Assembly: GCF_001045465.1 (NCBI RefSeq)
Contig: NZ_LFND01000006.1
Span: forward strand, 434,001-498,000
DNA length: 64,000 nt
Source: Chryseobacterium angstadtii
GTDB lineage: Bacteria; Bacteroidota; Bacteroidia; Flavobacteriales; Weeksellaceae
Direction: 5' to 3'
Below, piece after piece: positions 1 to 8,324 of this stretch. Below the pieces are notes generated by a model that made no database searches, was not told the DNA's origin, and was given only the letters and a program-made list of their open reading frames with translations. Made by a program: the position numbers and the translations under genes. The first letter of the stretch is position 1. Every line of letters begins with the position of its first letter.

Positions 1-444
1 GTTCCTATCATTAATGGTAAACAGATCGCTTCCCGCGGTACTTTGAAGACTTCCTATAAAGAAAAAGGCGAGGAAAAAAGCTATACGGAAAAAGTAAAGG
101 TGATAAAACTGGACGAATGGGCTGCTATAGAACATTTTAACAGACTGGATTTTATCAAAATAGATGTAGAGGGTAATGAAATGAAAACTTTGTACGGAGC
201 TAAGGAAATCATCAGGCAGTTTCTTCCCACACTAATGGTGGAAATGGAACAGAGACATCACGACAACCCCATCTGGAAAGATATTTCTGAAGTAAAAAGC
301 TGGGGATACGAAGCCCAATATCTCAACCGTAACAGCTTTACACTGGAACTTCTGACGGAAGAGATCCTGACACACAACACTAATGACGAAAAAAACAAGA
401 CCAGCTATATCAACAATATTATTTTTACACCAAAAAACCATTAA
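1..444 (+). CDS. FkbM-family methyltransferase, C-terminal part
   Basis: The frame is open from base 1, so the start lies outside the window; a TTG at base 43 is not a credible start. The visible 147 residues contain the FkbM-type core 'FIKIDVEGNEMKTLYGA' followed by 'PTLMVEME', as in SAM-dependent methyltransferases that O-methylate sugars of surface polysaccharides. It ends 9 bases before the flippase start on the same strand, so both probably belong to one polysaccharide transcription unit. Family assignment rests on these motifs; the sugar substrate cannot be told. Confidence 0.8.
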   Translation, partial: VPIINGKQIASRGTLKTSYKEKGEEKSYTEKVKVIKLDEWAAIEHFNRLDFIKIDVEGNEMKTLYGAKEIIRQFLPTLMVEMEQRHHDNPIWKDISEVKSWGYEAQYLNRNSFTLELLTEEILTHNTNDEKNKTSYINNIIFTPKNH

Positions 445-453
445 AAAGACAGT

Positions 454-1929
454 ATGAGTTTAGTAGCGAGACAGGGCTTCAAATATTCCATCATAGGTTA
501 TATTGGTTTTCTGCTGGGTACCATATCCGCCATTTTTATTTTTCCGTATAATTTTGAATTTTACGGCAAGCTCCGTTACATTCTGCCTGCTGCTGAGATG
601 TTGGTTCCCTTTGTTGTACTGGGGATTTCTTATTCAAACGTAAAGTTTTTTCACAGGACGGAAAGGGACGGCAAGAAACAGAATATGCTGTCGCTGTCGC
701 TGCTTGTGGTTTTTATTAATTTTATCATTTTTACGGGTGTATTTTTTGTACTCCCCTATTTTTTTCCCAAATTCAGACATTCTGAGGCCTGGAAATTCAA
801 GGAAATGATTCTTCCGCTGATTCTCATTCTTTCTTTCTGCGCAATTTTTAATAAATATGCATCCAATTACAAAAGGATTGTAGTCTCCAATATTTTTGAT
901 AATCTTCTTCCTAAAATAGCCAATCTGGGAGCTTTTGGCCTTTATATTTATTTTGCATCTCAAAAACCTGCTTTCGCTTTTTTCTTTGGAATGTTTGCGC
1001 TGATGCTTTTCGGATACGTTTATTACACCAACAAGCTTGAAAAAATACAGCTGGATTTTAATACAGATTACTTTAAAAAAGACCATTTCTGGAAAGAATT
1101 CTTTAATTACAGTTTCTTCGGATTTTTGGGAACTTTTGGAAATTATCTAGCTATCAACAGCCTTATGGTGGGTGAATATATGGGAATGGAGGAAGTAGGA
1201 ATCTATTCTGTTCTGTACGCACTGATCTCTCTGATTTCTATTCCGCAGTTGGGGCTTTTCAATATTTCGGCTCCGATTATTAACAAAACGCTGGCTGACG
1301 GCGATATGGAGGAACTTGACCGATTTCATAAAAAAACCTCTTTGTCTTTATATTTTTTAGGTGCCGTTCTGTTTTCATGTATTATGGTAGGATTCCCTTA
1401 TCTTACGCAATTCATGCCTAAAAACGGGACGATGCTCAGGGAATACGAGCCCGTAGTCTGGATCTGGGGATCTGCTGTTTTGATTGATCTCGCAACCGGT
1501 TTTAACGGAAATATCATTTCCCTTTCAAAGTACTACAGATTCAATATTCTGATTATGCTTTTACTGGCGGGACTTACGGTTGGGCTTAATTATTATTTCA
1601 TTAAAAATACGGATCTTAAACTGATTGGAATTGCTTTATCTACGGCTATTTCTCTGACCACTTACAATGTCATCAAAATTGCTTTCAACTATTTCGTATT
1701 CAAAGTTTCTCCGCTATCCATCGAGATGATTTTCGTTTCCATTATCTGTACTTTGGCCATTACGGTAGCTATTGTCCTTCCAAATTTCAACAACAACTTC
1801 ATCAATCTGATTTATAAACCTGCCGTGGTTCTGATCCTGATTTATATTGGAAATTATTTCACAAAAGTTTTCCCTCTTGAGGATTATCTGAATGCAAAAT
1901 TTATTAAAAGTATTTTTAAATTTAAGTAG
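454..1929 (+). CDS. Oligosaccharide flippase (Wzx/MATE-like)
   Basis: A 491-residue, very hydrophobic protein with roughly 12-14 membrane segments and short loops, the size and make-up of Wzx-type lipid-linked oligosaccharide flippases of the MOP superfamily. It starts with ATG 9 bases after the FkbM gene. Context (methyltransferase, glycosyltransferases) supports export of polysaccharide repeat units across the inner membrane. Its stop overlaps the stop of the convergent glycosyltransferase gene by 8 bases. The flippase role is inferred from topology and neighbours; no substrate is predictable. Confidence 0.8.
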   Translation: MSLVARQGFKYSIIGYIGFLLGTISAIFIFPYNFEFYGKLRYILPAAEMLVPFVVLGISYSNVKFFHRTERDGKKQNMLSLSLLVVFINFIIFTGVFFVLPYFFPKFRHSEAWKFKEMILPLILILSFCAIFNKYASNYKRIVVSNIFDNLLPKIANLGAFGLYIYFASQKPAFAFFFGMFALMLFGYVYYTNKLEKIQLDFNTDYFKKDHFWKEFFNYSFFGFLGTFGNYLAINSLMVGEYMGMEEVGIYSVLYALISLISIPQLGLFNISAPIINKTLADGDMEELDRFHKKTSLSLYFLGAVLFSCIMVGFPYLTQFMPKNGTMLREYEPVVWIWGSAVLIDLATGFNGNIISLSKYYRFNILIMLLLAGLTVGLNYYFIKNTDLKLIGIALSTAISLTTYNVIKIAFNYFVFKVSPLSIEMIFVSIICTLAITVAIVLPNFNNNFINLIYKPAVVLILIYIGNYFTKVFPLEDYLNAKFIKSIFKFK

Positions 1930-2968
1930 AAATTAAATCTCTCAGAACCTCTTCCAGTTTTTCCAGAACTGTTGCTTTGCTGTAGTTTGTCCGGAAATCG
2001 AAGTTTGTATTTTTAAGTGCTTTAAACTGTTCTAAAATATTTTCTGATTCAGGAACTATGAATTCTGATTTCGAAGGATAATCTTTCGAAAAAACAGCCA
2101 TTTTGCCATACCTGATGGCATCTCCCAGATTTCCGGTCATCTTCGTAGCACCATATATTTCTTCGAGGCTGAAAAATTCAGTTTTCTTCTGAACCGGACA
2201 CCATAAAACATCTGCTTTTCGCATTCCGTTTTCAAAATCCTGATTTGAAACTCTATCCGAAAAATATTGTATCAATACATTTTCCGGAAGTTTCTGAGAA
2301 AGTTTTTTCAGTTCTTTGAGCTCATCACCCTGAGCTTTACCCAGAAATATGAATTCACATTTCTCTTCGGTCTTTATATTCTGAATGATTTTAAAAATAT
2401 GATCATAATTCCGCCTTTTCTGAGAAACACCTCCGGGAATAACAACGGTAAGCGCTTCGTTTTTATGGCTTTCAAAATTTTCGGTGTAAAAAAGAGGAAG
2501 AAACCGATACATCCCTTTTGAAATCTGCTCATCCAGAACCAGTAAGCTTTTGGCATTCCGGTAAGCTTTTGATGCATAAAACAATCCTTCTTTCCACCAG
2601 AGTTTCAGCCGGTAGATCAGATCTCCTTTGAAAATACTTTTAATCAATGCACCTTTTGAAGCTACTGAGAAATTGATATTATGAACAATAACAGCGGTGT
2701 TGTATTTTTGAACCAGCGCATGAAAAGTATTGAAATACCGATGAACAGTCCCAATGATAATCAAATCGTATGTCTTTGATTTCAACTGTTCCAGAATCAT
2801 AGAACTATCCGACAAAAAAACCGTTTCTCCATGCTCATCCACCAGATCTTTTATCTTCTTCGAAAAATAATAATCTACGCTAAAATCAGAAGAATCATTC
2901 ATAATGTTCATGAAAGCCTGCGCGATCTCTGCGTGGGTGTCTATTTCTATGTAGGCGATTTTTTTCAA
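1922..2968 (-). CDS. Glycosyltransferase-like protein
   Basis: 348 residues, no signal peptide. The N-terminal part alternates short strands and helices ('YDLIIIGTVHRYFNTFHAL', 'TAVIVHNINFS') as in the acceptor half of GT-B fold enzymes. The C-terminal half has 'VVIPGGVSQKRRNYDHIF' and a late 'GATKMTGNLGDAIRYGKMAVF', resembling the nucleotide-sugar side of a GT4-like enzyme. The adjacent GT2 and flippase genes support a role in surface glycan assembly. I do not recognise a specific family; it could be a polysaccharide protein without transferase activity. Confidence 0.6.
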   Translation of the reverse strand: MKKIAYIEIDTHAEIAQAFMNIMNDSSDFSVDYYFSKKIKDLVDEHGETVFLSDSSMILEQLKSKTYDLIIIGTVHRYFNTFHALVQKYNTAVIVHNINFSVASKGALIKSIFKGDLIYRLKLWWKEGLFYASKAYRNAKSLLVLDEQISKGMYRFLPLFYTENFESHKNEALTVVIPGGVSQKRRNYDHIFKIIQNIKTEEKCEFIFLGKAQGDELKELKKLSQKLPENVLIQYFSDRVSNQDFENGMRKADVLWCPVQKKTEFFSLEEIYGATKMTGNLGDAIRYGKMAVFSKDYPSKSEFIVPESENILEQFKALKNTNFDFRTNYSKATVLEKLEEVLRDLIST

Positions 2969-2973
2969 TTGTG

Positions 2974-3022
2974 GGGTGTGAGTTGCGGGTTATGGGTTGC
3001 GGGTTGCGGGTTGCGGGTTGCG
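2974..3022. repeat. Heptanucleotide (period-7) tract
   Basis: Seven consecutive 7-mers: gggtgtg, agttgcg, ggttatg, then four ggttgcg. The tract lies immediately upstream of the start of the 1922-2968 gene on the minus strand. It is one of about ten period-7 tracts in the window. Confidence 0.85.
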
Positions 3023-3145
3023 AAAGGTAAAAAATTGTGGGTAAATGTTCTGCTTTTTATACTATTTTATGAAGATTTTATTTCCGGCAGATCAGGAATT
3101 CTATTCGCTAATCAGCCTATTTACCATTTCGCCATTTTACTTTTT

Positions 3146-4000
3146 TTACATTTTCAGCCACTTTTTCTTTAGTGTTTTCCAACGTTTATCATTGATGGCT
3201 TTCTGTTCGTCTTTTGAGATTTTCAGTTCCAGTTTCTGTGTTTTGCAGGTTTCATAAGCTTTGATGATCTTAAAGAAAAAAGCAGCAGATCCGGACCTGG
3301 CAGCCTCTTTTGCCGAGGCAATGTAGGCCAAAAACCTGTTCAGTCCCAAAAAGTAAAAGTATCTGCCATAATAATCTGCGGGTCTGATGGTATAATCTGC
3401 GCCTTTCACCTTAATCAGTTTTACATGAAGCTGTGGAAGAACCACTTCTTTCCAGCCCAGATTTTCCAGCAAGATGGAGTCTATATTATCCCAGCCCAAT
3501 GTTTCCCTTAAACCTCCCATCTGCACAAAACATTCTTTACGGTAAGCTTTCATTGGTCCTCTTACATGCTGTTTATTAGAATTCCCTTCATAAACCCAGT
3601 TTCCGTCTTTTTCCACATACAGCAATCCGCCTGCAAGCCCGTATTCCGGATTGTTTTTAAAAGCATTTTCTATTGTTTCCAAATAATTGTCAGGAAGAAT
3701 AATATCTGCATCGAATTTACAGATGACATCAAATTCATCTATATTCCGGGTTTTCAATCCGTTCTTAAAGGCACTTACCACTTTTGAGCCGGGTTGATGG
3801 GCAGATTTCTGAAGGTTGACGGTTTCAAAACGGGAATCATGATCTGTGTAGCGCACAATTACTTCCAATGTTTTATCCGTAGAGCCGTCATTAACGACCA
3901 CAACGGTAAAATCTTTGAAACTTTGCTGTTGTAAAGAGTCCAGAGTGAATGGAAGATTATCTTCTTCGTTATGGGCAGGAATAATGATTAAAAACCTCAA
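3146..4000 (-). CDS. Glycosyltransferase family 2
   Basis: 284 residues. The N-terminus 'FLIIIPAHNEEDNLPFTLDS' and 'VVVVNDGSTDKT' is the classic GT-A nucleotide-sugar binding start. 'CKFDADIILPDNYL' supplies the DxD metal site around residue 95, and 'GGLRETLGWDNID' a likely acceptor-side region. No transmembrane segments are evident. It probably adds a sugar during surface polysaccharide or glycolipid assembly with the neighbouring 1-3 kb genes; donor and acceptor are unknown. Confidence 0.88.
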   Translation of the reverse strand: MRFLIIIPAHNEEDNLPFTLDSLQQQSFKDFTVVVVNDGSTDKTLEVIVRYTDHDSRFETVNLQKSAHQPGSKVVSAFKNGLKTRNIDEFDVICKFDADIILPDNYLETIENAFKNNPEYGLAGGLLYVEKDGNWVYEGNSNKQHVRGPMKAYRKECFVQMGGLRETLGWDNIDSILLENLGWKEVVLPQLHVKLIKVKGADYTIRPADYYGRYFYFLGLNRFLAYIASAKEAARSGSAAFFFKIIKAYETCKTQKLELKISKDEQKAINDKRWKTLKKKWLKM

Positions 4001-4083
4001 GCTTTGATTTTATAAATGATGAATGATAAGCGATAATTGATCAGTGATGACGTCATTCTCTATCAATTATCGCTTATATTATT

Positions 4084-5484
4084 TTATTTGTTATGCGGTT
4101 TCAGCATATTTTTAGGATCAAGAATTTCATCCAGTTTCTCCTGGGAAAGAACTCCTTTCTCCAGCACCAGATTGTAAACACTGTTTCCGGTTTCCAAAGC
4201 TTCTTTTGCGATCTCTGTAGATTTTTTATATCCTATGTATGGGTTCAGCGCGGTAACAATACCAATGCTGTGTTTCACCATATTCAGGCAGATTTCTTTG
4301 TTGGCCGTAATTCCCACCACACACTTATCACGAAGGGTATCCAGCGCATTGCAAAGGAAATTAATATTTTCCATAATGGCATGAGAAAGTACCGGCTCCA
4401 TTACGTTGAGCTGCAACTGTCCTGCTTCTGCCGCAAAAGTCACTGTAAGATCGTTTCCGAATACTTTAAAACACACCTGATTCACCACTTCCGGAATCAC
4501 AGGATTTACTTTTCCTGGCATAATGGATGATCCCGGCTGCATCGGAGGAAGATTGATTTCAAATAATCCGGCTCTTGGACCTGATGAAAGCAGTCTTAAA
4601 TCATTACAGATCTTAGAAAGTTTCACCGCAAGACGCTTCGTGGCCGATGAATAAATTACGTAAGAACCTGTATCCGGAGTGGCCTCCACAAGATCCGGCG
4701 CTGAAATAACCGGAAAACCAGTGATCTGGGCAAGGTTTTTCGCACAAAGTGTAGCATAACCTACCGGAGCATTCAATCCTGTTCCGATAGCCGTTGCTCC
4801 CATATTCACTTCTACAAAAAGATTGGCATTGTTATTCAGTTTAGAAATATCTTCTTCCAAAGTAGCGGCATAGGCTTCAAATTCCTGCCCCAAAGTCATT
4901 GGAACAGCATCCTGAAGCTGAGTACGGCCCATTTTGATGACATCGTGAAATTCTTTCCCTTTTGCACGGAAAGCTTCCACAATTTTTTCAAGTCTGTCAA
5001 CAAGCCCAATATTCATGTGAAGCAGTCCCATTTTGATGGCTGTAGGATAGGCATCGTTGGTAGATTGTGAAAGGTTGATATGGTCGTTGGGTGAGCAGAA
5101 TTCATATTCCCCTTTATTTTTCCCCAATTTTTCTAAAACGATATTCGCAATCACTTCATTCGCGTTCATATTGATTGAAGTTCCTGCACCGCCCTGAATC
5201 ATATCTACAGGAAACTGGTCGTGGTATTTTCCTCCTGCAATTTCATCACAGGCTTCGGCTATTTTGAAGTAAAGGTTTTCTTCAAGTAATCCCAATTCAT
5301 AATTGGTTTTTGCCGCTGCTTTTTTTACGAAAGCAAGACCTTTGATAAAGTCCGGATACGAAGACAGAAGCTGTCCTGAGATTTTGAAGTTATTGATCGC
5401 TCTCTGCGTCTGCACCCCATAATAAGCATCTATAGGTACATTTAATTCGCCTAAAAGATCACTTTCTTTTCTGAAATTTTCCAT
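4084..5484 (-). CDS. aspA: Aspartate ammonia-lyase
   Basis: 466 residues, the normal length. This cytosolic enzyme of the fumarase/aspartase superfamily converts L-aspartate to fumarate and ammonia. The superfamily signature 'GSSIMPGKVNPVIPEVVNQ' lies near residue 320 with the mobile-loop serine, and 'GGAGTSINMNANEV' and 'NDHINLSQSTNDAYPT' are present as in AspA. The start 'MENFRKESDLLGELNVP' matches aspartases. A class II fumarase is the alternative, but the N-terminal 'RKESDLLG' and 'LQDAVPMTLGQEF' favour AspA. It stands alone, with the amidase upstream separated by a terminator. Confidence 0.92.
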   Translation of the reverse strand: MENFRKESDLLGELNVPIDAYYGVQTQRAINNFKISGQLLSSYPDFIKGLAFVKKAAAKTNYELGLLEENLYFKIAEACDEIAGGKYHDQFPVDMIQGGAGTSINMNANEVIANIVLEKLGKNKGEYEFCSPNDHINLSQSTNDAYPTAIKMGLLHMNIGLVDRLEKIVEAFRAKGKEFHDVIKMGRTQLQDAVPMTLGQEFEAYAATLEEDISKLNNNANLFVEVNMGATAIGTGLNAPVGYATLCAKNLAQITGFPVISAPDLVEATPDTGSYVIYSSATKRLAVKLSKICNDLRLLSSGPRAGLFEINLPPMQPGSSIMPGKVNPVIPEVVNQVCFKVFGNDLTVTFAAEAGQLQLNVMEPVLSHAIMENINFLCNALDTLRDKCVVGITANKEICLNMVKHSIGIVTALNPYIGYKKSTEIAKEALETGNSVYNLVLEKGVLSQEKLDEILDPKNMLKPHNK

Positions 5485-5523
5485 TACAGATAATTTTAAC
5501 TGTTTTTATTTTTAAATATAGCA

Positions 5524-5549
5524 AAAACGCATCTTAGCCGATGCGTTTT
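5524..5549 (-). terminator. Intrinsic terminator after the amidase gene
   Basis: A perfect 10-bp stem AAAACGCATC/GATGCGTTTT around a 6-base loop lies 6 bases past the amidase stop. On the minus strand the stem ends in a run of Ts. Confidence 0.85.
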
Positions 5550-5554
5550 ACCTG

Positions 5555-6580
5555 TTATTTCGCTGGATATTTTTGGTTTAAAGCCTGGAGGGTTGCCCAT
5601 GTTTCGGCATCCATAATCCCATCATAATTCTGAGGGCGGAAGTGATACTGAAAAGCTTCGATGGTCTTTTTCGTAGCATCGTCCCATTTTCCACTCAAAT
5701 CCAGATAATACCCGAATTTCAATAAGGTAGTCTGAACAAGAAAAACAAATGACGGATCACTGTATTTCACTGCAAAATCAGCCTGCGCAAGAGTCAGGAA
5801 ATTCTGTTTTGCAGCTTCATCATACCACATTCCAAGCTGATATTCATCGTAAAGCTTTTTCCAGGGAAACATAGGTCCCGGATCCTGCTTTCTGGTAGGT
5901 GCAATATCTGAATGAGCCAAAACATTCGTTGCCGGAATCTGATATCTTGTTACAATATCTTTAGCCAGAGCAGCCACTTTCTTCACCTGATCATCACTAA
6001 ACTCCGCAAATATCTTCTTTCCTGTAGCATCTGAGGTATACCCTGCATTAACGATCTCAATTCCTATGGAGGTATCGTTAAGGTTTTTATCGTTTCTCCA
6101 GGCGCTTACTCCTGCGTGGTAGGAACGTTTGTTTTCGTCTACCAGCTGATAGATCTCATTATCTCCTGTATTATTGACAAGGTAATGAGCACTCACCCCC
6201 TGCTGAGTAAGAACGGTGATAGATTTATCATCAGGAAGGGCTGTATAGTGTAATATAAGGTAACGCTGTCTGAAATTTTGTGCAATGGCAGGAAAATAGG
6301 TCTTTACTACCTTATATCCGGCCGGTTTTGCAGATACTATAGAACCGTAACTTGCCGTGTTGTCATTTTTAGCAGGATCTGCTAAATTGGTTGTAAAAAA
6401 TTCTACACCGTGTTCGTTGGTAATTTTAGGTTTCGGAGTTTCGGCAACCGGAGTTTTAACTGCCGGTTTCACCTGTGATACCGGGGTTTTCGGCTTGTAG
6501 GTATTTTTTTTAATATTTTGTTGAGAAGTACATGAAAAAACAAAAGTACTTAATCCGATGATATATAATGTCTTACGCAT
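5555..6580 (-). CDS. Lipoprotein N-acetylmuramoyl-L-alanine amidase (AmiD-like)
   Basis: 341 residues. An N-terminal signal with the lipobox 'TFVFSC' indicates a lipoprotein. After a Pro/Lys-rich linker comes an amidase_2 domain (roughly residues 95-250): 'LILHYTALPDD' and 'SYHAGVSAWR' supply zinc-site histidines, then 'IGIEIVN' and 'LAHSDIAPTRKQDPG'. A C-terminal peptidoglycan-binding helical domain ('LLKFGYYLDLSGKWDDATKKT') follows, the architecture of E. coli AmiD. It should cleave the lactyl-amide bond of murein or anhydro-muropeptides in the periplasm. A single-gene unit with its own terminator. Confidence 0.88.
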   Translation of the reverse strand: MRKTLYIIGLSTFVFSCTSQQNIKKNTYKPKTPVSQVKPAVKTPVAETPKPKITNEHGVEFFTTNLADPAKNDNTASYGSIVSAKPAGYKVVKTYFPAIAQNFRQRYLILHYTALPDDKSITVLTQQGVSAHYLVNNTGDNEIYQLVDENKRSYHAGVSAWRNDKNLNDTSIGIEIVNAGYTSDATGKKIFAEFSDDQVKKVAALAKDIVTRYQIPATNVLAHSDIAPTRKQDPGPMFPWKKLYDEYQLGMWYDEAAKQNFLTLAQADFAVKYSDPSFVFLVQTTLLKFGYYLDLSGKWDDATKKTIEAFQYHFRPQNYDGIMDAETWATLQALNQKYPAK

Positions 6581-6639
6581 CAGTTTATTTTTTTAATCAT
6601 TTATCACCTCAAAAATACGCAAATTTTTCTTGAATTTTA

Positions 6640-6671
6640 TTTGGTAAATAAAGAAATCTGTTCTATATTTG
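6640..6671 (+). promoter_or_regulatory. Bacteroidota-type promoter of the tRNA-Ser/Pro/Arg cluster
   Basis: TTTG at 6640-6643, 20 bases, then TATATTTG at 6664-6671, fitting the TTTG/TAnnTTTG consensus of the group's primary sigma factor. The following GCACTCGCAA is also found after the -7 element of the second tRNA cluster at 15098. Confidence 0.75.
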
Positions 6672-6715
6672 CACTCGCAATAACGGAACAACGATCATTA
6701 AAAAATAAGAAAAAA

Positions 6716-6800
6716 GGAGGGTTGCCAGAGTGGTTAATGGAGCAGTTTGCTAAACTGTCGACGTGCAAGCGTCGCAAGGGTTCGAATCCCTTACCCTCCG
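6716..6800 (+). tRNA. tRNA-Ser (GCT)
   Basis: 85 bases with acceptor arms GGAGGGT/ACCCTCC, an anticodon loop TTGCTAA (anticodon GCT at 6749-6751), a long variable arm and the T-loop TTCGAAT, all typical of class II tRNA-Ser. It is the first gene of the cluster and is not duplicated at 15 kb. Confidence 0.93.
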
Positions 6801-6829
6801 CTATTTTTCTTACTTATCAATATACACTT

Positions 6830-6904
6830 CGGGGCGTAGCGTAGTCCGGTCATCGCGCCTGGTTTGGGACCAGGAGGTCGCAGGTTCGAATCCTGCCGCC
6901 CCGA
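6830..6904 (+). tRNA. tRNA-Pro (TGG), copy 1
   Basis: Acceptor arms CGGGGCG/CGCCCCG, anticodon stem CCTGG/CCAGG with loop TTTGGGA (anticodon TGG, 6865-6867), T-loop TTCGAAT. The same gene is present at 15150. Confidence 0.95.
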
Positions 6905-6936
6905 CAGTTTTATTAATTTTCTCAAAATTATTTAAT

Positions 6937-7010
6937 GGGTGCGTAGCTCAGCTGGATAGAGCATCTGCCTTCTAAGCAGACGGTCAAAGGTTCGAATCCT
7001 TTCGCGCTCA
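6937..7010 (+). tRNA. tRNA-Arg (TCT), copy 1
   Basis: Acceptor GGGTGCG/CGCGCTC with two G-T pairs, anticodon stem TCTGC/GCAGA with loop CTTCTAA (anticodon TCT, 6971-6973), T-loop TTCGAAT. The same gene is present at 15257. Confidence 0.95.
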
Positions 7011-7011
7011 C

Positions 7012-7044
7012 AAAACTCACAATTTTTATTGTGAGTTTTTTTGT
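7012..7044 (+). terminator. Terminator of the first tRNA cluster
   Basis: A 12-bp perfect stem (AAAACTCACAAT/ATTGTGAGTTTT) around TTTT, ending in a T run, directly after tRNA-Arg. Confidence 0.9.
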
Positions 7045-7242
7045 TTTTTATACCTTTTCTTTTTTTCTACAAAATTTGTTTTTTCGAAACGCAGGTACAC
7101 CATTATAGAGAGCCAGCATTAAAATTTGAAGCTTTGGGCAAAGTACTCTGTTCTTTTTTTTACGCAAAGTCTACTATAATGCTGCAAATCTAGGAGAGCA
7201 AAGATGGCGGCAGAGCCACTGACTGAGCTCATTAATATACGC

Positions 7243-7316
7243 CTGCTTAATCAAATCAATGAAATTGATTCCGTCTTTGCTGGTCTAAAATATACAGTTT
7301 TAAGATAATACTTTGT
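7243..7316 (+). repeat. 74-bp direct repeat R1
   Basis: About 93% identical by eye (5 mismatches) to 8972-9045. It begins CTGCTTAATCAAATCAATGA. R1 and R2 bracket the 1.65-kb stretch with the broken PPTase and the two small exported-protein genes. A shorter relative is at about 15417-15456. R1 is the end of a possible 34-codon ORF (7204-7308) ending in 'NQINEIDSVFAGLKY'. Confidence 0.8.
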
Positions 7317-7703
7317 TTCAAATTATCCGGCAGGTATTGACATTGAAAAAATAACGGAGGTAAAAAAAGATCTTACCTCCTTAGCGTTATGTACAGGAGA
7401 ATATGAACAACTTCAAGCGCTTAATGAGGCGGATCAGAATTCCTTTTTTTTCAAACTCTGGACACTGAAAGAAAGCTATGTAAAAGCTACAGGAACAGGT
7501 TTATCCGAGGGATTAAATACCCTGGAAATTTCAATGAACAAAGAAAATATAAGTATGAAAAAAATGGGAAACCTATCCAGGCTTATTTTGAAACCATGGA
7601 ATTGAATCAAGAGCAACAACTTTCGATGTGCTCACTTTCTAAAAATCTTCACAAGAATATGCAGCTGTTTTTACTTAATGAGTATAGTTCATTGAAGAGG
7701 TGA
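7309..7703 (+). pseudogene. 4'-phosphopantetheinyl transferase remnant
   Basis: The frame opens at 7309, just after R1, and encodes 'GIDIEKI' and 'KLWTLKESYVKATGTGLSEG', the two metal/CoA-binding signatures of Sfp-type phosphopantetheinyl transferases, which load acyl or peptidyl carrier proteins. The N-terminal half (about 100 residues) is absent. Near 7545 the reading frame shifts by one base: the family C-terminus continues as 'KYEKNGKPIQAYFET' in another frame to a stop at 7701. Truncation and frameshift together make function unlikely. A 1-base sequencing error could explain the shift but not the missing N-terminus. Confidence 0.8.
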
Positions 7704-7897
7704 AAAACCTTTTGGGAATGTCAAAAGCTACTGACAATTTATTGAACCCATAATAATGGTCCTTCCAAGTTCACAAGACCGACATTTGAATATTCCATTT
7801 ATGCAATTTTATTTTTATAAAACTTAAATAATTTAATCAATAAATAAAAAAATATTAAAAATATACTATATCAACATGTAGTGTATTATTTTTTTAC

Positions 7898-7905
7898 TAT
7901 TTTTG
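7898..7905 (+). promoter_or_regulatory. Promoter -7 element for the small-protein pair
   Basis: TATTTTTG matches TAnnTTTG and lies 26 bases before the ATG at 7932. No convincing -33 element is visible. Confidence 0.5.
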
Positions 7906-7931
7906 AGCACTATCAAATTAATTTATAAAAT

Positions 7932-8300
7932 ATGAAAAAAGTATTTTTTTTGTCTTTTTTATCTTCCCTATTAATGATTTCATGCTCATTAGAAGGTTCT
8001 GAAGAAAATAACCTGATGAAAGACTCATCAGAAGGAAGTATTAACAAATCAATTATTTCTAAAAATCAAGCAATTGGTGACTTTAAAAAAGCATTAGCTG
8101 ATGCGAATAACCCAACACTTATTAAAGAAGAAATTGAAAACAATTCAGGAAGCCAGGGATTTAGTTCATCAAGAAAAAAAATCTTATTAGAACCGGCGAA
8201 AACAGTTTTATTGTCTACAGGAATGACTACAGAAAAAATCAATGGTTTAGATGATGATGCGATTATTTCACAAGCCTTCATTGCTATTTCAAATCAATAA
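7932..8300 (+). CDS. Small exported lipoprotein, unknown
   Basis: 122 residues beginning with a lipoprotein signal 'LSSLLMISCS' (lipobox Cys near 18), then an acidic/polar region and a helical C-terminus ('TTEKINGLDDDAIISQAF'). I do not recognise the family. It is 24 bases before the next exported-protein gene and the two share a downstream terminator, so they are probably one operon. It is very A+T-rich, as expected of acquired DNA between repeats R1 and R2. Confidence 0.65.
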   Translation: MKKVFFLSFLSSLLMISCSLEGSEENNLMKDSSEGSINKSIISKNQAIGDFKKALADANNPTLIKEEIENNSGSQGFSSSRKKILLEPAKTVLLSTGMTTEKINGLDDDAIISQAFIAISNQ

Positions 8301-8324
8301 AAACAATAATATATCACCTGAAAT

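Larger units (their letters stand above)
6828..7013 (+). repeat. 186-bp perfect direct repeat, copy 1 (tRNA-Pro + tRNA-Arg)
   Basis: Identical to 15148-15333 including the tRNA spacer. Outside these limits the sequences diverge at once, although both copies are followed by a related hairpin terminator. Confidence 0.95.

Noticed and set aside
2831..3257. Plus-strand ORFs near 3 kb
   Set aside because: They cover the period-7 tract and the reverse of two glycosyltransferase genes.
6641..6975. Two open frames of 67 and 70 codons across the tRNA cluster
   Set aside because: They run through tRNA-Ser, tRNA-Pro and tRNA-Arg; the apparent similarity to the frame at 15071 is only the tRNA duplication.
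7045..7230. Possible insertion-sequence remnant after the tRNA terminator
   Set aside because: No transposase frame and no clear terminal inverted repeats.
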